64,000 nt of DNA, taken from the NCBI GenBank assembly GCA_945946665.1, contig CAMEWO010000012.1, forward strand, positions 1 to 64,000, written 5' to 3'. The position numbers and the translations under genes are program-made. The notes under the pieces are model-generated. The model was not told the origin of the DNA, did not search any database, and was given only the letters and a program-made list of their open reading frames with translations. The stretch is from an uncultured Eubacterium sp. (GTDB lineage Bacteria > Bacillota > Clostridia > Lachnospirales > Lachnospiraceae). Positions 51,515-59,985 of the stretch are shown here, piece after piece (the stretch's first letter is position 1; every line of letters begins with the position of its first letter).

Positions 51515-52675
51515 CTATCTTACAGGCTTAAACCTGTCATATCTTAAAGGTGTAATATCTACAACTGTATCTTGTCCTGTTGCCATCTGTGCAAGCATTA
51601 AACCTACCGCTGGAGCAGTTCCGAAACCATGTCCAGTAAATCCACAGGCGAGAATTAATCCTGGTGCTTCTTCAACAGGACTTAAGAAAGGTACTCCGTC
51701 AAATGATTCATCCAGCCATCCTGCCCAGCTTCTTACTATCTTGGCGTCCTTTAATGCAGGAATATAATTCTCTATAGCTCTGCAGCTTGCAGACAATGTA
51801 TATGAATTAGTTGTAAGTCTTGATGGATCTGGAACATTTGTAGAAGGATCTACCATCTCTGTTACTGATTCCCATCCTGAATCTGAGCCAAATACGAAAG
51901 AGCCATGCTTTGTCTGATGTCCATAAAAATCAACATCTGCACATCCAAACATAACATCAATCATATGAGGCTGCATTTCTGTAACAAAGCACTCATCTAT
52001 AAGTCTTGTCATAGGTACATCCACACCTATTGTTCTGGCAATTGCCCTGCTCTCATAACCTGCCACAAGAATTACTGTTTCTCCCTCAAATACTGTACCA
52101 TCATTGAGAATAACCTTTCTTACCTTGCCTTTTACTTTCTTGAGTTCTTTTACAGGTGCATCTGTATAGAATCTGACTCCCATATCAAGGGCTCTTTTGT
52201 AATATCCCAGTGTAGTAGTTAGTGGATTTGCATGACCATCAGTTGGACACCAGCTTGCACCGATTACCTCATCTGAAAGATATGGACATATCTCTTTTAC
52301 TTCCTTCTGGTCAATCATTCTGACATCAAGGCCAACGGATTTAGCATTATTTGCAAGCATCTCCAGTTTCTTAAGATGTGCAGGTGTTTTTCCCATTCTC
52401 AGATTGCCTTTCTGGGTATATTCTGTATCTACTCCCAGTTCCTCTGACAATGTTGGCCACATATTCTGTATACCATACATGGCATATGGCAATTCCCTGA
52501 CATCTCTTCCAGACTGACGAACTCCTCCACCATTTCTTGACGAACCACCATGACCTATGCTCTTACTGGCTTCCAGAACTGCGACGTTTTTAACACCACT
52601 TTTTGCAAGATAATAGGCTGCTGCACATCCATTTACGCCACCACCTATAATTACAACGTCTGCTACATTACTCAT
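51515..52675 (-). CDS. FAD-dependent amino acid oxidoreductase (HcnC/opine oxidase beta/sarcosine oxidase type)
   Basis: 386 aa from ATG 52675 (GGAGG 8 nt upstream; 8-nt overlap with the Bfd-like gene). DAO fold: VVIIGGGVNGCAAAYYLAKSG for FAD, SSRNGGGVRQSG near the flavin attachment region, and ACGFTGHGFGTAPAVG at the end. In this family the subunit binds and oxidises the amino acid or secondary amine and passes electrons to the other subunits. Last gene of a four-gene operon. Confidence 0.9.
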   Translation of the reverse strand: MSNVADVVIIGGGVNGCAAAYYLAKSGVKNVAVLEASKSIGHGGSSRNGGGVRQSGRDVRELPYAMYGIQNMWPTLSEELGVDTEYTQKGNLRMGKTPAHLKKLEMLANNAKSVGLDVRMIDQKEVKEICPYLSDEVIGASWCPTDGHANPLTTTLGYYKRALDMGVRFYTDAPVKELKKVKGKVRKVILNDGTVFEGETVILVAGYESRAIARTIGVDVPMTRLIDECFVTEMQPHMIDVMFGCADVDFYGHQTKHGSFVFGSDSGWESVTEMVDPSTNVPDPSRLTTNSYTLSASCRAIENYIPALKDAKIVRSWAGWLDESFDGVPFLSPVEEAPGLILACGFTGHGFGTAPAVGLMLAQMATGQDTVVDITPLRYDRFKPVR

Positions 52676-53000
52676 AGTCAACACCTCCGTCTTCTGCAAG
52701 TATACACATCTCTGTTGGTCTCATTGGAGCTCTTGAACTTGCATATTCCACCTCCGTAGGAGCAACTTTTAATTCACTTGCAATAATTGATTTAACAAGC
52801 TTTCCACAAGTCTGACCCTGACATAATCCCATTCCTGACCGTAAGAAACGTCTCATTTCTTCTATTGTAAATATTCCCTCATGTACTGCTTTTCTTATCT
52901 CTCCTTTAGTAACCTCTTCACACCTGCATACAAGGAAATTGTCATCTGGTCCTTCCACATATGGTCCAATTTCTTTTAATTTTTCCTGAATATCTATCAT
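52668..53000 (-). CDS. BFD-like [2Fe-2S]-binding subunit
   Basis: 110 aa. Four-Cys BFD pattern: VCRCEEVT (Cys-x-Cys) and GMGLCQGQTCG (Cys-x4-Cys). Elsewhere this domain is the C-terminal part of the HcnB/OoxA-type subunit; here it is a separate gene, overlapping both neighbours by 4-8 nt. Electron transfer between flavins is the expected role. Confidence 0.92.
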   Translation of the reverse strand: MIDIQEKLKEIGPYVEGPDDNFLVCRCEEVTKGEIRKAVHEGIFTIEEMRRFLRSGMGLCQGQTCGKLVKSIIASELKVAPTEVEYASSRAPMRPTEMCILAEDGGVDYE

Positions 53001-54592
53001 AATGCAACCTCCTGGATTTCTTTTTTATAGAACCTTGCTTTCATGACCATATCATTTGGAACCTTTATAGTAAGCAGATAAGTATGGTCAAATACAGGTG
53101 CAGTCCTTACTTTAGTTACTTCTGCCTCGCATACAGCCTTTCCATCACGTCCTAACGCATAACCTTTATCTCCAACTTCAGGAATTGGGAAGAATTCATA
53201 TGGCATAGTAACTTCACCAAAGCCTTCCTCTACATCCTCTTCAACCAGGAATATTGACTGACCTGAACAAGATGCCACGCACATTCCACATCCAATACAC
53301 TTCTTATCTGGATCAATTGCAGGAAGAGATGTAATATTCTTTCCTATTCTTATACAACCTTTCTTACATGCATCCTGACATGGATTACATGGAATATTCT
53401 GTGTACACTCTATTACAGGATGTATTCCCTTCTGATGTGTAACACCTGGAAATCTTTCGATCTCATCATCTGCAACATAGCCTTTGTTAAGAAGATTCAT
53501 AGAAACGTCAATTCCCTCGTCCGTTTTCTCAACTAATTTGCCCCTGTTCTTTGGTGCAAACATACCCTGACGTAATGTGTCCAGCTGTGCTTCTAACTCT
53601 GCTATTCTTTCATCTCTTTCTTCCTCTGTAATATATCCGAGATAACATGCAATAGCGGCTCCTGATATTCTTCCTTCAATCATTGCTGAACTTGCTTCCT
53701 CAATACCCGATACATCACCTGCGGCATATATTCCCGGAACACTTGTGGCACCATATTTGTCACATACGGGAACATGACCACCCTTAGTGTCATCCATCTG
53801 GACTTCTGCCTGCTTTAATAACTGTGACATTGGTGAAAGACCAACTGCAAGACAGACAGTATCAACATCAAAATGTTTCTCGGTTCCAGGAATGATTTTC
53901 CAGTCTGGTCCAACCTGTCCGATTACTACTCCTGTAACATGTGTATCTCCCTCAACTCTCACAATTGTATGGGACAAATAGAATGGAACACCACATCTTG
54001 CAATTTTAGCTGCATGAACACCATATCCACCAACTCTTGGTGCTGCATCTGCTAAAGCAACAACCTCACAACCTGATTGCATTAACTGGTAACTTACAAC
54101 TAAACCTACATTTCCAGATCCCAACATTAATATTTTGTTACCTGGTTTAATATGGTGGAGATTCATCATTGTCTGGGCAGCTCCAGCACCAATAACGCCT
54201 GGCTTTGTCCAGCCCTCAAAGTTGACCATATTCTCGCTTGCTCCTGTAGCAACAAGTACTGCATCTCCCTTATAATGCTTTATCCTATCACCAATTCTTA
54301 CTGTCACTTCCTTTTCAGGATAAAGTCCTATAACTGTGGCATTCAATATTACTTCAACGCCATACTCTCTTGCTTCTTCAAGAAGTTCCTCACCAATTTT
54401 GAAACCTCTTACCTTTGCTTTATGCTCCTTAGAACCAAAAAATTTATGTATCTGTTTAAACAGCTGTCCGCCAGGCTTTGCATTTTCATCAAATACAATT
54501 GGCTTTAAACCCTTCTTTGCTGCTTCTATAGCAGCTGATAATCCTGCTGGACCAGCTCCAATTATTATCATGTCGAAACGTTCTATCTTCAT
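52997..54592 (-). CDS. NAD(P)/FAD-dependent oxidoreductase with ferredoxin domain (HcnB/opine oxidase alpha type)
   Basis: 531 aa from ATG 54592 (GGGAG 8 nt upstream). N-terminal FAD motif IIIGAGPAGLSAAIEAAKKG, a second dinucleotide motif KILMLGSGNVGLVVSYQL, and YAAGDVSGIEEASSAMIEGR. Residues about 400-470 form a double-cluster ferredoxin region (CNPCQDACKKGC and CIGCGMCVASC), which is not part of the standard HcnB and points to anaerobic electron transfer to ferredoxin or another carrier. Confidence 0.92.
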   Translation of the reverse strand: MKIERFDMIIIGAGPAGLSAAIEAAKKGLKPIVFDENAKPGGQLFKQIHKFFGSKEHKAKVRGFKIGEELLEEAREYGVEVILNATVIGLYPEKEVTVRIGDRIKHYKGDAVLVATGASENMVNFEGWTKPGVIGAGAAQTMMNLHHIKPGNKILMLGSGNVGLVVSYQLMQSGCEVVALADAAPRVGGYGVHAAKIARCGVPFYLSHTIVRVEGDTHVTGVVIGQVGPDWKIIPGTEKHFDVDTVCLAVGLSPMSQLLKQAEVQMDDTKGGHVPVCDKYGATSVPGIYAAGDVSGIEEASSAMIEGRISGAAIACYLGYITEEERDERIAELEAQLDTLRQGMFAPKNRGKLVEKTDEGIDVSMNLLNKGYVADDEIERFPGVTHQKGIHPVIECTQNIPCNPCQDACKKGCIRIGKNITSLPAIDPDKKCIGCGMCVASCSGQSIFLVEEDVEEGFGEVTMPYEFFPIPEVGDKGYALGRDGKAVCEAEVTKVRTAPVFDHTYLLTIKVPNDMVMKARFYKKEIQEVAL

Positions 54593-54614
54593 AATATCAT
54601 CTCCCATCTACATC

Positions 54615-54932
54615 CTATTCTTCTGGCGATGCTGACACGCCATACTGTGTCTGAACAACCATTCCTGCTTCAAGAGGGGTTATACAGGTTCTTATATTAG
54701 GTTTTCCATCAACTATCATTACACAGTCTGTACATCTGCCTATTGCACAAAAGATTCCTCTTGGTTCATGTGTTTTAGCTGTGTATCTGTGAGCCATAAC
54801 ACCTGCTGCCTTTAATGCTACAGAAATAGGTTCACCCTCATATCCCTCCAGTATCTTTCCATCATAACTGAAAGTAACCTTTTTTCTTTTAGGTGTCTCT
54901 CCCAAAATTGGATGATTCTCAATTCTATCCAT
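54615..54932 (-). CDS. [2Fe-2S] ferredoxin-like subunit (HcnA type)
   Basis: 105 aa, GGAGGG 8 nt upstream. Plant-type 2Fe-2S pattern FCAIGRCTDCVMIVDGKPNIRTC (Cys-x4-Cys-x2-Cys then a distant Cys; the stretch is at residues about 61-83). Opens the flavoprotein operon; corresponds to HcnA or the N-terminus of sarcosine oxidase alpha. Confidence 0.92.
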   Translation of the reverse strand: MDRIENHPILGETPKRKKVTFSYDGKILEGYEGEPISVALKAAGVMAHRYTAKTHEPRGIFCAIGRCTDCVMIVDGKPNIRTCITPLEAGMVVQTQYGVSASPEE

Positions 54933-55241
54933 AATTCAATCCCTCCTAAACTAATCTGACCTGGCAGGCTGACCCCTGCTACGATTATGCAGAAAGGCGT
55001 CCACAGCTTATATACTGTAGACGCCTTTGTCTCTAATCATTTTCTGGTTAGAATATAACACCCTAATCTTTATTAATATTGTAAAAATCGATACAACATA
55101 TTTCTATCCCTAAAAAACTCTCCCTTCACATCCTAAAAAATTTGTCAATATAACTTGTCTACCTATTGGCACATCCAAATTTATGTGTTATCATATCTGT
55201 GTATATTTTTGCAAATATGTTTATTTGTGACGGGACAAATA
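54933..55241. promoter_or_regulatory. Divergent regulatory region with hairpin leader and shared operator
   Basis: 309 bp between the flavoprotein operon and the receiver gene. It holds GCAGG/CCTGC (54964-54979), a 14-bp near-perfect hairpin (54993-55028) and the 21-nt operator-like copy at 55076-55096. No upstream minus-strand gene is close, so these hairpins are in the leader of the flavoprotein operon rather than a terminator of another gene. Confidence 0.55.
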
Positions 55242-55592
55242 ATGAAAGCTGTTTTAATTGATGATAATGCTGTATGTTTAGAGACAGAAGCAATAATCAT
55301 ACAGGATATAGACGAAATTGACGAATTACATTCGTTTCAGTATACTGCTGATCTTTTAGATTATATGTCAACAACACCTGTAGATATTGCTTTCTTAGAT
55401 ATTATTATGGATGATTCCGATGGTATATCTCTTGCTATGGAGATAAAAAGGATGCAGCCAGATTGTAAAATTGTATTCATAAGCAGTTCCAGGGATTTTG
55501 CTTTGGAAGCATTTCAGGTATATGCATCTGGCTATTTGTTAAAACCAGTTACAAAAGATGAAATCATCAATGTTCTTAATAATATTATATAA
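55242..55592 (+). CDS. Stand-alone response-regulator receiver domain
   Basis: 116 aa from ATG 55242; the ribosome site is weak. Acidic pocket LIDDNA, phospho-acceptor Asp in IAFLDIIMDD, switch SSSRD and the conserved Lys in LLKPVT. It ends after the receiver fold with no LytTR or HTH output, though the sequence is closest to LytTR-type receivers. No histidine kinase in the window. Divergent from the flavoprotein operon. Confidence 0.85.
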   Translation: MKAVLIDDNAVCLETEAIIIQDIDEIDELHSFQYTADLLDYMSTTPVDIAFLDIIMDDSDGISLAMEIKRMQPDCKIVFISSSRDFALEAFQVYASGYLLKPVTKDEIINVLNNII

Positions 55593-55654
55593 CATTAATT
55601 TAACCATGAAAGCTGTGTTTCTTCCTGAAGCACAGCTTTTTAACATAAAATGGC

Positions 55655-56248
55655 TTACATAATATTATTATTTATGTCATCCTCACATGCTGCCATAGCC
55701 TGAAGAGTCATGTCTAACAGTTTATCCAGCTCCCATCCAAGCTGCTCTGCTCCTCTGGCAATCACTTCTCTTGAACATCCTGCAGCAAAACCATTGCTCT
55801 TATATTTTTTCTTAAGAGACTTCAGTTCCATATCTTTAGTACTCTTTGATGGTCTCATAAGTGCAGCTGCCCAGATAAGACCTGTAAGCTCATCTACAGC
55901 AAAAAGTACCTTTTCCATCTCGTGAACAGGCTCTACATCAATAGTCTTTCCACAGCCCACTGTAATTCCATAACCATGTGAACATACAGCATGTATAATA
56001 TCTTCTCCAACTCCTGCCTCTCTTAAGAGTTCAGGTGCCTTAAGACAATGTTCTTCTGGATACAACTCAAAATCAATATCATGAAGGAGTCCCACAATAC
56101 CCCAGTATTCTTCGTCATCGCCATAACCGAGTTCATTGGCAAACCACTTCATTACAGCTTCTACTGTGTATGCATGTTGAATATGAAATGGGTCCTTATT
56201 GTACTTCTTTAATAATTCTACAGCTTTGCTTCTTTCAATGTGATTCAT
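55655..56248 (-). CDS. HD-domain hydrolase
   Basis: 197 aa from ATG 56248 (AAGGGAG 8 nt upstream). HD phosphohydrolase pattern: HIQHAYTVEAVMKWF, GLLHDIDFELYPE (His-Asp), HAVCSHGYG and a later ELTGLIWAA Asp/Glu. Similar to uncharacterised HDIG/HDOD-type proteins of Clostridia. Substrate likely a phosphorylated small molecule or nucleotide. Confidence 0.88.
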   Translation of the reverse strand: MNHIERSKAVELLKKYNKDPFHIQHAYTVEAVMKWFANELGYGDDEEYWGIVGLLHDIDFELYPEEHCLKAPELLREAGVGEDIIHAVCSHGYGITVGCGKTIDVEPVHEMEKVLFAVDELTGLIWAAALMRPSKSTKDMELKSLKKKYKSNGFAAGCSREVIARGAEQLGWELDKLLDMTLQAMAACEDDINNNIM

Positions 56249-56339
56249 ATTATTAGCTCCCTTCATGCATGTTCTGATTATATACATTACATAATTCACA
56301 TTACGTACTTCATATCAGCCGTATGCTCCATACTTCTCA

Positions 56340-56978
56340 CTAACAGTCCACAATATAAGCTTCATTCTTAATTCTTCTGCCATATATCTTCTCAAGATGC
56401 CTGATTATTATGTCTTTTGGTGTTATAAATGGTTCCCTGTGACTCAGACAGAGATTATCTGCTTTAACTGTTTTCAGAACATTGATTTCTTCCTTTAACA
56501 ATCCTGCATTATACACCTTTTCTCCTGATTTTTCCATAGCATATATTCCATCCCCAAGAAAGCAGTACGTTTCATCAACCTCCATAGCAAGAGAGCCCTT
56601 GGAATGGCTTGAAGGAAGAGGAAATATGTGTAGTCTCACATCACCATCATCTATGTATATGTCACTCTCAATTATATCCCCTATCCCCGTATGTTTAAAT
56701 GTAAATCTTCCCTGATAAACTTTATCAAACTTGAACTTCTGGATATTCCCAATATGATCCTGATGAAAATGAGACAGAACAGCATTAATCTTCTTTCCGC
56801 CTCTGTTAAATTCATTAACTATTTCTGGAATATCAGGATGATTTCCCACGTCAAACATCCACACATGATCACTTCCTTTAACCAGCACTACGTTGGCAGA
56901 AAGAGGAACATCTGTGGACGTTATATATGATATATGATTATTCAGTTTTATCAGTTCCAAATTATTATTGCATATCAT
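56340..56978 (-). CDS. Metallo-beta-lactamase-fold hydrolase
   Basis: 212 aa. Zinc motif HFHQDHIGN (HxHxDH), PSSHSKGSL supplies the next His, then FLGDGIYAM Asp and LSHREP final His. A glyoxalase II-like hydrolase by fold. Overlaps the PAS gene by 14 nt, so the two are co-expressed. Confidence 0.9.
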   Translation of the reverse strand: MICNNNLELIKLNNHISYITSTDVPLSANVVLVKGSDHVWMFDVGNHPDIPEIVNEFNRGGKKINAVLSHFHQDHIGNIQKFKFDKVYQGRFTFKHTGIGDIIESDIYIDDGDVRLHIFPLPSSHSKGSLAMEVDETYCFLGDGIYAMEKSGEKVYNAGLLKEEINVLKTVKADNLCLSHREPFITPKDIIIRHLEKIYGRRIKNEAYIVDC

Positions 56979-57345
56979 ATCTTTTCATTGTCTCCGGATT
57001 GCGGTACTCATGCTTCTCATAATATCCTATAAGCCTGCCATTATCCCGGAGTGCTACCATATAAACATCTTTGTTCTGTTTCTCATTATGAAATGTATAT
57101 ACTATGTTATGGCTTTCATCTGCTGCAAACCACTCCACAACCTTTTTAATACTGTCCACGGATTCATGGTTATGACAATCTAAAAGACTTTTACCAATAA
57201 GTCTGTCTCCGCCCCATTTTGCATAGTTGGTAACAGCTGCTGGATTCATGTATATTATCTCATGCTGTAGATTGCAGATAACCACTGCAGCCTTGTCCTG
57301 TTCTAAAATGCTTTTAAAGTATGTTAATAAATTTTCTTCTGTCAT
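56965..57345 (-). CDS. PAS-domain protein
   Basis: 126 aa, essentially one PAS domain (AVVICNLQHEIIYMNPAAVTNYAKWGG ... GKSLLDCHN ... KDVYMVALRDNGRLIGYYEKHEYR). No output domain. May sense a ligand and modulate the MBL hydrolase encoded next. Confidence 0.85.
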   Translation of the reverse strand: MTEENLLTYFKSILEQDKAAVVICNLQHEIIYMNPAAVTNYAKWGGDRLIGKSLLDCHNHESVDSIKKVVEWFAADESHNIVYTFHNEKQNKDVYMVALRDNGRLIGYYEKHEYRNPETMKRYDMQ

Positions 57346-57783
57346 TATAATATTCCCCTGCCATTAGCTGTTTCTTTTCAGTTCTGGGTATATCTTGTTC
57401 AACTATAAGCCGAGCTGTTGTCGAATGACCCACATACATTTTCTTATTATATATCTCATATTGTATCATATCTTTTAATACTATGCCATTATTATATCCA
57501 TGGGAAAGCACTCTCTGGTAAGCCCATTCAATTTTTCTCCTTGGGAAATAACTACTCGACTAAGTAAAAAGAAACGAGAGACTTTTCAGCCTCTCGCAAT
57601 CAGCTTCATCATTCGGTCAATTTTTATTTTACCGTCCTGTCAAAACCGTACCAGGATTCGATAAGAACCCATTTACTAAAAGTATTCCACATATTTATAT
57701 TCCCATAACCAAAGAATATTAGACAACTATCTAGAAAAGGGCTATTATCTGTTGTATTACAAAACTAACAAGGGAGTAACATA
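57346..57783. other. Long intergenic region between divergent PAS and aminotransferase operons
   Basis: 438 bp. A terminator-like hairpin on the minus strand (CGAGAG 57575-57580 with CTCTCG 57591-57596, then TTTCTTTTT) lies far from any upstream minus gene. A weak minus-strand frame (57314-57511) lacks a ribosome site and homology. Near 57754-57764 is a small palindrome TTGTATTACAA, just before the aminotransferase ribosome site. No clear promoter hexamers seen. Confidence 0.4.
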
Positions 57784-58974
57784 ATGGATTACACAATTTC
57801 GAATCGTTTATCAGGTGTTCACGGCTCTATGATTCGTGAGCTCTTCAAATTAGGTGCAAGTAACGACATCATTTCATTTGGTGGAGGCAATCCATCAGCA
57901 GAAACTTTCCCATGTAAAGAAATAGAAAATATTGCATCCAGGGGACTTAAGGAAATTCCTGTTTCTCTTCTGCAATACGGCTTAAGCGAAGGGTATACTC
58001 CACTTCGTAATACCATGAAAAAATATCTCGAAAAAAAAGAGGGATTTGAATTCGATACTAACGAGCTTTTTATTGTTTCAGGTGGACAACAGTGTGCAGA
58101 TATTACAACTAAAGTCCTTGTAAATGAAGGTGATGTTGTTATCACTGAGGAGCCTGCATTTGTTGGATGTCTTAATACATTCCGTTCTTATGGTGCCAGG
58201 CTTGTAGGAGTTCCAATGCAGCACGACGGAATGGATATTGAATCATTGGAAAATGCATTGAAATCCAACCCCAATGCAAAGCTTCTCTATACAATTCCGT
58301 CTTTTCAGAATCCAACAGGAATAACAACCTCATTGGAAAAACGCAAAAAAATATATGAATTGTGTTGCAAATATAATATTATAATTCTTGAAGATAATCC
58401 TTATGGTGAATTAAGATTTTCTGGGGAAAGTGTTCCAACTATTAAATCAATGGATACAGAAGGACGTGTTATCTATGCAGGAAGTTTTTCCAAGGTAATG
58501 GCACCAGCTTTCCGCCTTGGATTTCTGGTATTTAACAAATCATTAACCGGACCGCTTACAGTAGCCAAGCAGTGTACAGATGTTCATTCTACAGTACTTT
58601 TCCAGTACATATGTAATGAATATATAAACAATTATGATTTTGAAAAACATCTTGATAATTCAAGAAAGGTATATCAACACAAATGCAGTCTGATGCTTGA
58701 ATGTATGCAAAAAGAATTTCATCCATCTGTAACTTATGGACACCCTGAAGGAGGACTTTTTGTCATGGCCTTCCTCCCAGAAGGCATGGATTCACAGCCA
58801 TTTGTAAGAGAAGCAATAAACCGTGGCGTACTATCTGTTCCCGGAGCAGCTTTCCTGACAGACGAAAATAAAATTTCTAATGGATTCAGACTCAATTATT
58901 CAACGCCTTCAGATGAACAGATAATAAAAGGTATTGAAATTCTTGGCAAATTAACATATGAATGGATAAAATGA
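57784..58974 (+). CDS. PLP-dependent aminotransferase (2-aminoadipate/MocR-type fold I)
   Basis: 396 aa, AAGGGAG 7 nt upstream. Fold-type I signature: SGGQQCADITTKVL, PSFQNPTGITTS, LEDNPYGELRF, and the PLP lysine in YAGSFSKVMAPAFRLGF. Resembles LysN/PLP transaminases acting on branched or aromatic amino acids and 2-aminoadipate. Its product, a 2-oxo acid, is the substrate of the dehydrogenase encoded next (18-nt gap). Confidence 0.93.
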   Translation: MDYTISNRLSGVHGSMIRELFKLGASNDIISFGGGNPSAETFPCKEIENIASRGLKEIPVSLLQYGLSEGYTPLRNTMKKYLEKKEGFEFDTNELFIVSGGQQCADITTKVLVNEGDVVITEEPAFVGCLNTFRSYGARLVGVPMQHDGMDIESLENALKSNPNAKLLYTIPSFQNPTGITTSLEKRKKIYELCCKYNIIILEDNPYGELRFSGESVPTIKSMDTEGRVIYAGSFSKVMAPAFRLGFLVFNKSLTGPLTVAKQCTDVHSTVLFQYICNEYINNYDFEKHLDNSRKVYQHKCSLMLECMQKEFHPSVTYGHPEGGLFVMAFLPEGMDSQPFVREAINRGVLSVPGAAFLTDENKISNGFRLNYSTPSDEQIIKGIEILGKLTYEWIK

Positions 58975-58992
58975 TGAGAGGAGATTATAAAC

Positions 58993-59979
58993 ATGAAGAT
59001 AGCAGCATTTAGCGTCCGGACGGACGAGAAGAAATATTTTGATACATTTGCAGATAAATACGGAGTTGAAATATCAACACACAGTGAAAGTTTTACATCT
59101 GATGATATAGACAAAGTTAAGGGATATCAGGCAATGTCAGTATGTGATGGGATGTGCGACCTGTCAGAGACTGTACTTGAGAACTTGTCATCAGCCGGTA
59201 TTAAATATATAGGATTCAGAACGATTGGATATAACAGCGTGGATATTAAGGCTGCAAAACGTCTTGGAATCCGTGTATCACACAGCGAATACTCACCATA
59301 CTCCGTAGCAAATTATACTGTAATGCTTATACTTATGTGTATCCGCAAGGCTGTATACATAATGTTCCGCTCCCATACTGCTGACTATTCTCTTGGTCCA
59401 ATATGCGGATTTGAGATGCAGAATCTCACTATAGGAGTCATTGGCACAGGACGTATTGGAAAAGCTGTCATCCAGAATCTTTCCGGTTTCGGATGCAGAA
59501 TTATTGCTTATGATCCATATCCATCAAAAGATTTGAATAATGTAGAATATGTAACTCTTGATGAATTGTATAAAGAATCAGACATAATTACGCTCCACAC
59601 TTTCCTGAGTGAAGAAACTTATCACATGATAAATAAAGAATCTATTGCTAAGATGAAAGATGGAGTAATTCTTATCAACGCAGCCCGTGGTGCACTTGTT
59701 GATACAAAAGCTTTAATTGAAGGCATTGAATCAGGCAAAATAGGTTCTGTAGGAACTGACTGCTGCGAGGGTGAGGACGAATTTATACGTACTGACCAGA
59801 AGTATTACGGACGTGTATTAAACCATGATTATATTATTCTTAAATCTTTCCAGAACACCATTGTCACACCTCATGTTGCTTTCTTTACTAATCAGGCAGT
59901 GTCTGACATGGTAGAATCGTCTGTAAAAAGCGCAGTAGATTTTGAAGCAGGGAGACAGACACCACTTGAAGTGCATTGA
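58993..59979 (+). CDS. D-2-hydroxyacid dehydrogenase
   Basis: 328 aa. D-lactate-dehydrogenase/VanH type: NAD motif GVIGTGRIGKAVIQNL, catalytic Arg in LINAARGALVDT, Glu in GTDCCEGEDE (usual VxE context), and His in NTIVTPHVAFFT. Would reduce the 2-oxo acid made by the aminotransferase, giving a transaminase/reductase route for amino acid fermentation. Confidence 0.93.
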   Translation: MKIAAFSVRTDEKKYFDTFADKYGVEISTHSESFTSDDIDKVKGYQAMSVCDGMCDLSETVLENLSSAGIKYIGFRTIGYNSVDIKAAKRLGIRVSHSEYSPYSVANYTVMLILMCIRKAVYIMFRSHTADYSLGPICGFEMQNLTIGVIGTGRIGKAVIQNLSGFGCRIIAYDPYPSKDLNNVEYVTLDELYKESDIITLHTFLSEETYHMINKESIAKMKDGVILINAARGALVDTKALIEGIESGKIGSVGTDCCEGEDEFIRTDQKYYGRVLNHDYIILKSFQNTIVTPHVAFFTNQAVSDMVESSVKSAVDFEAGRQTPLEVH

Positions 59980-59985
59980 CCAAAA

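Noticed and set aside
57314-57511. 65-aa minus-strand frame upstream of the PAS gene
   Set aside because: No ribosome binding site, overlaps the PAS gene start by 32 nt, no recognisable domain. Its frame extends without ATG to a TAG upstream; it could be a relic but I cannot support a gene.
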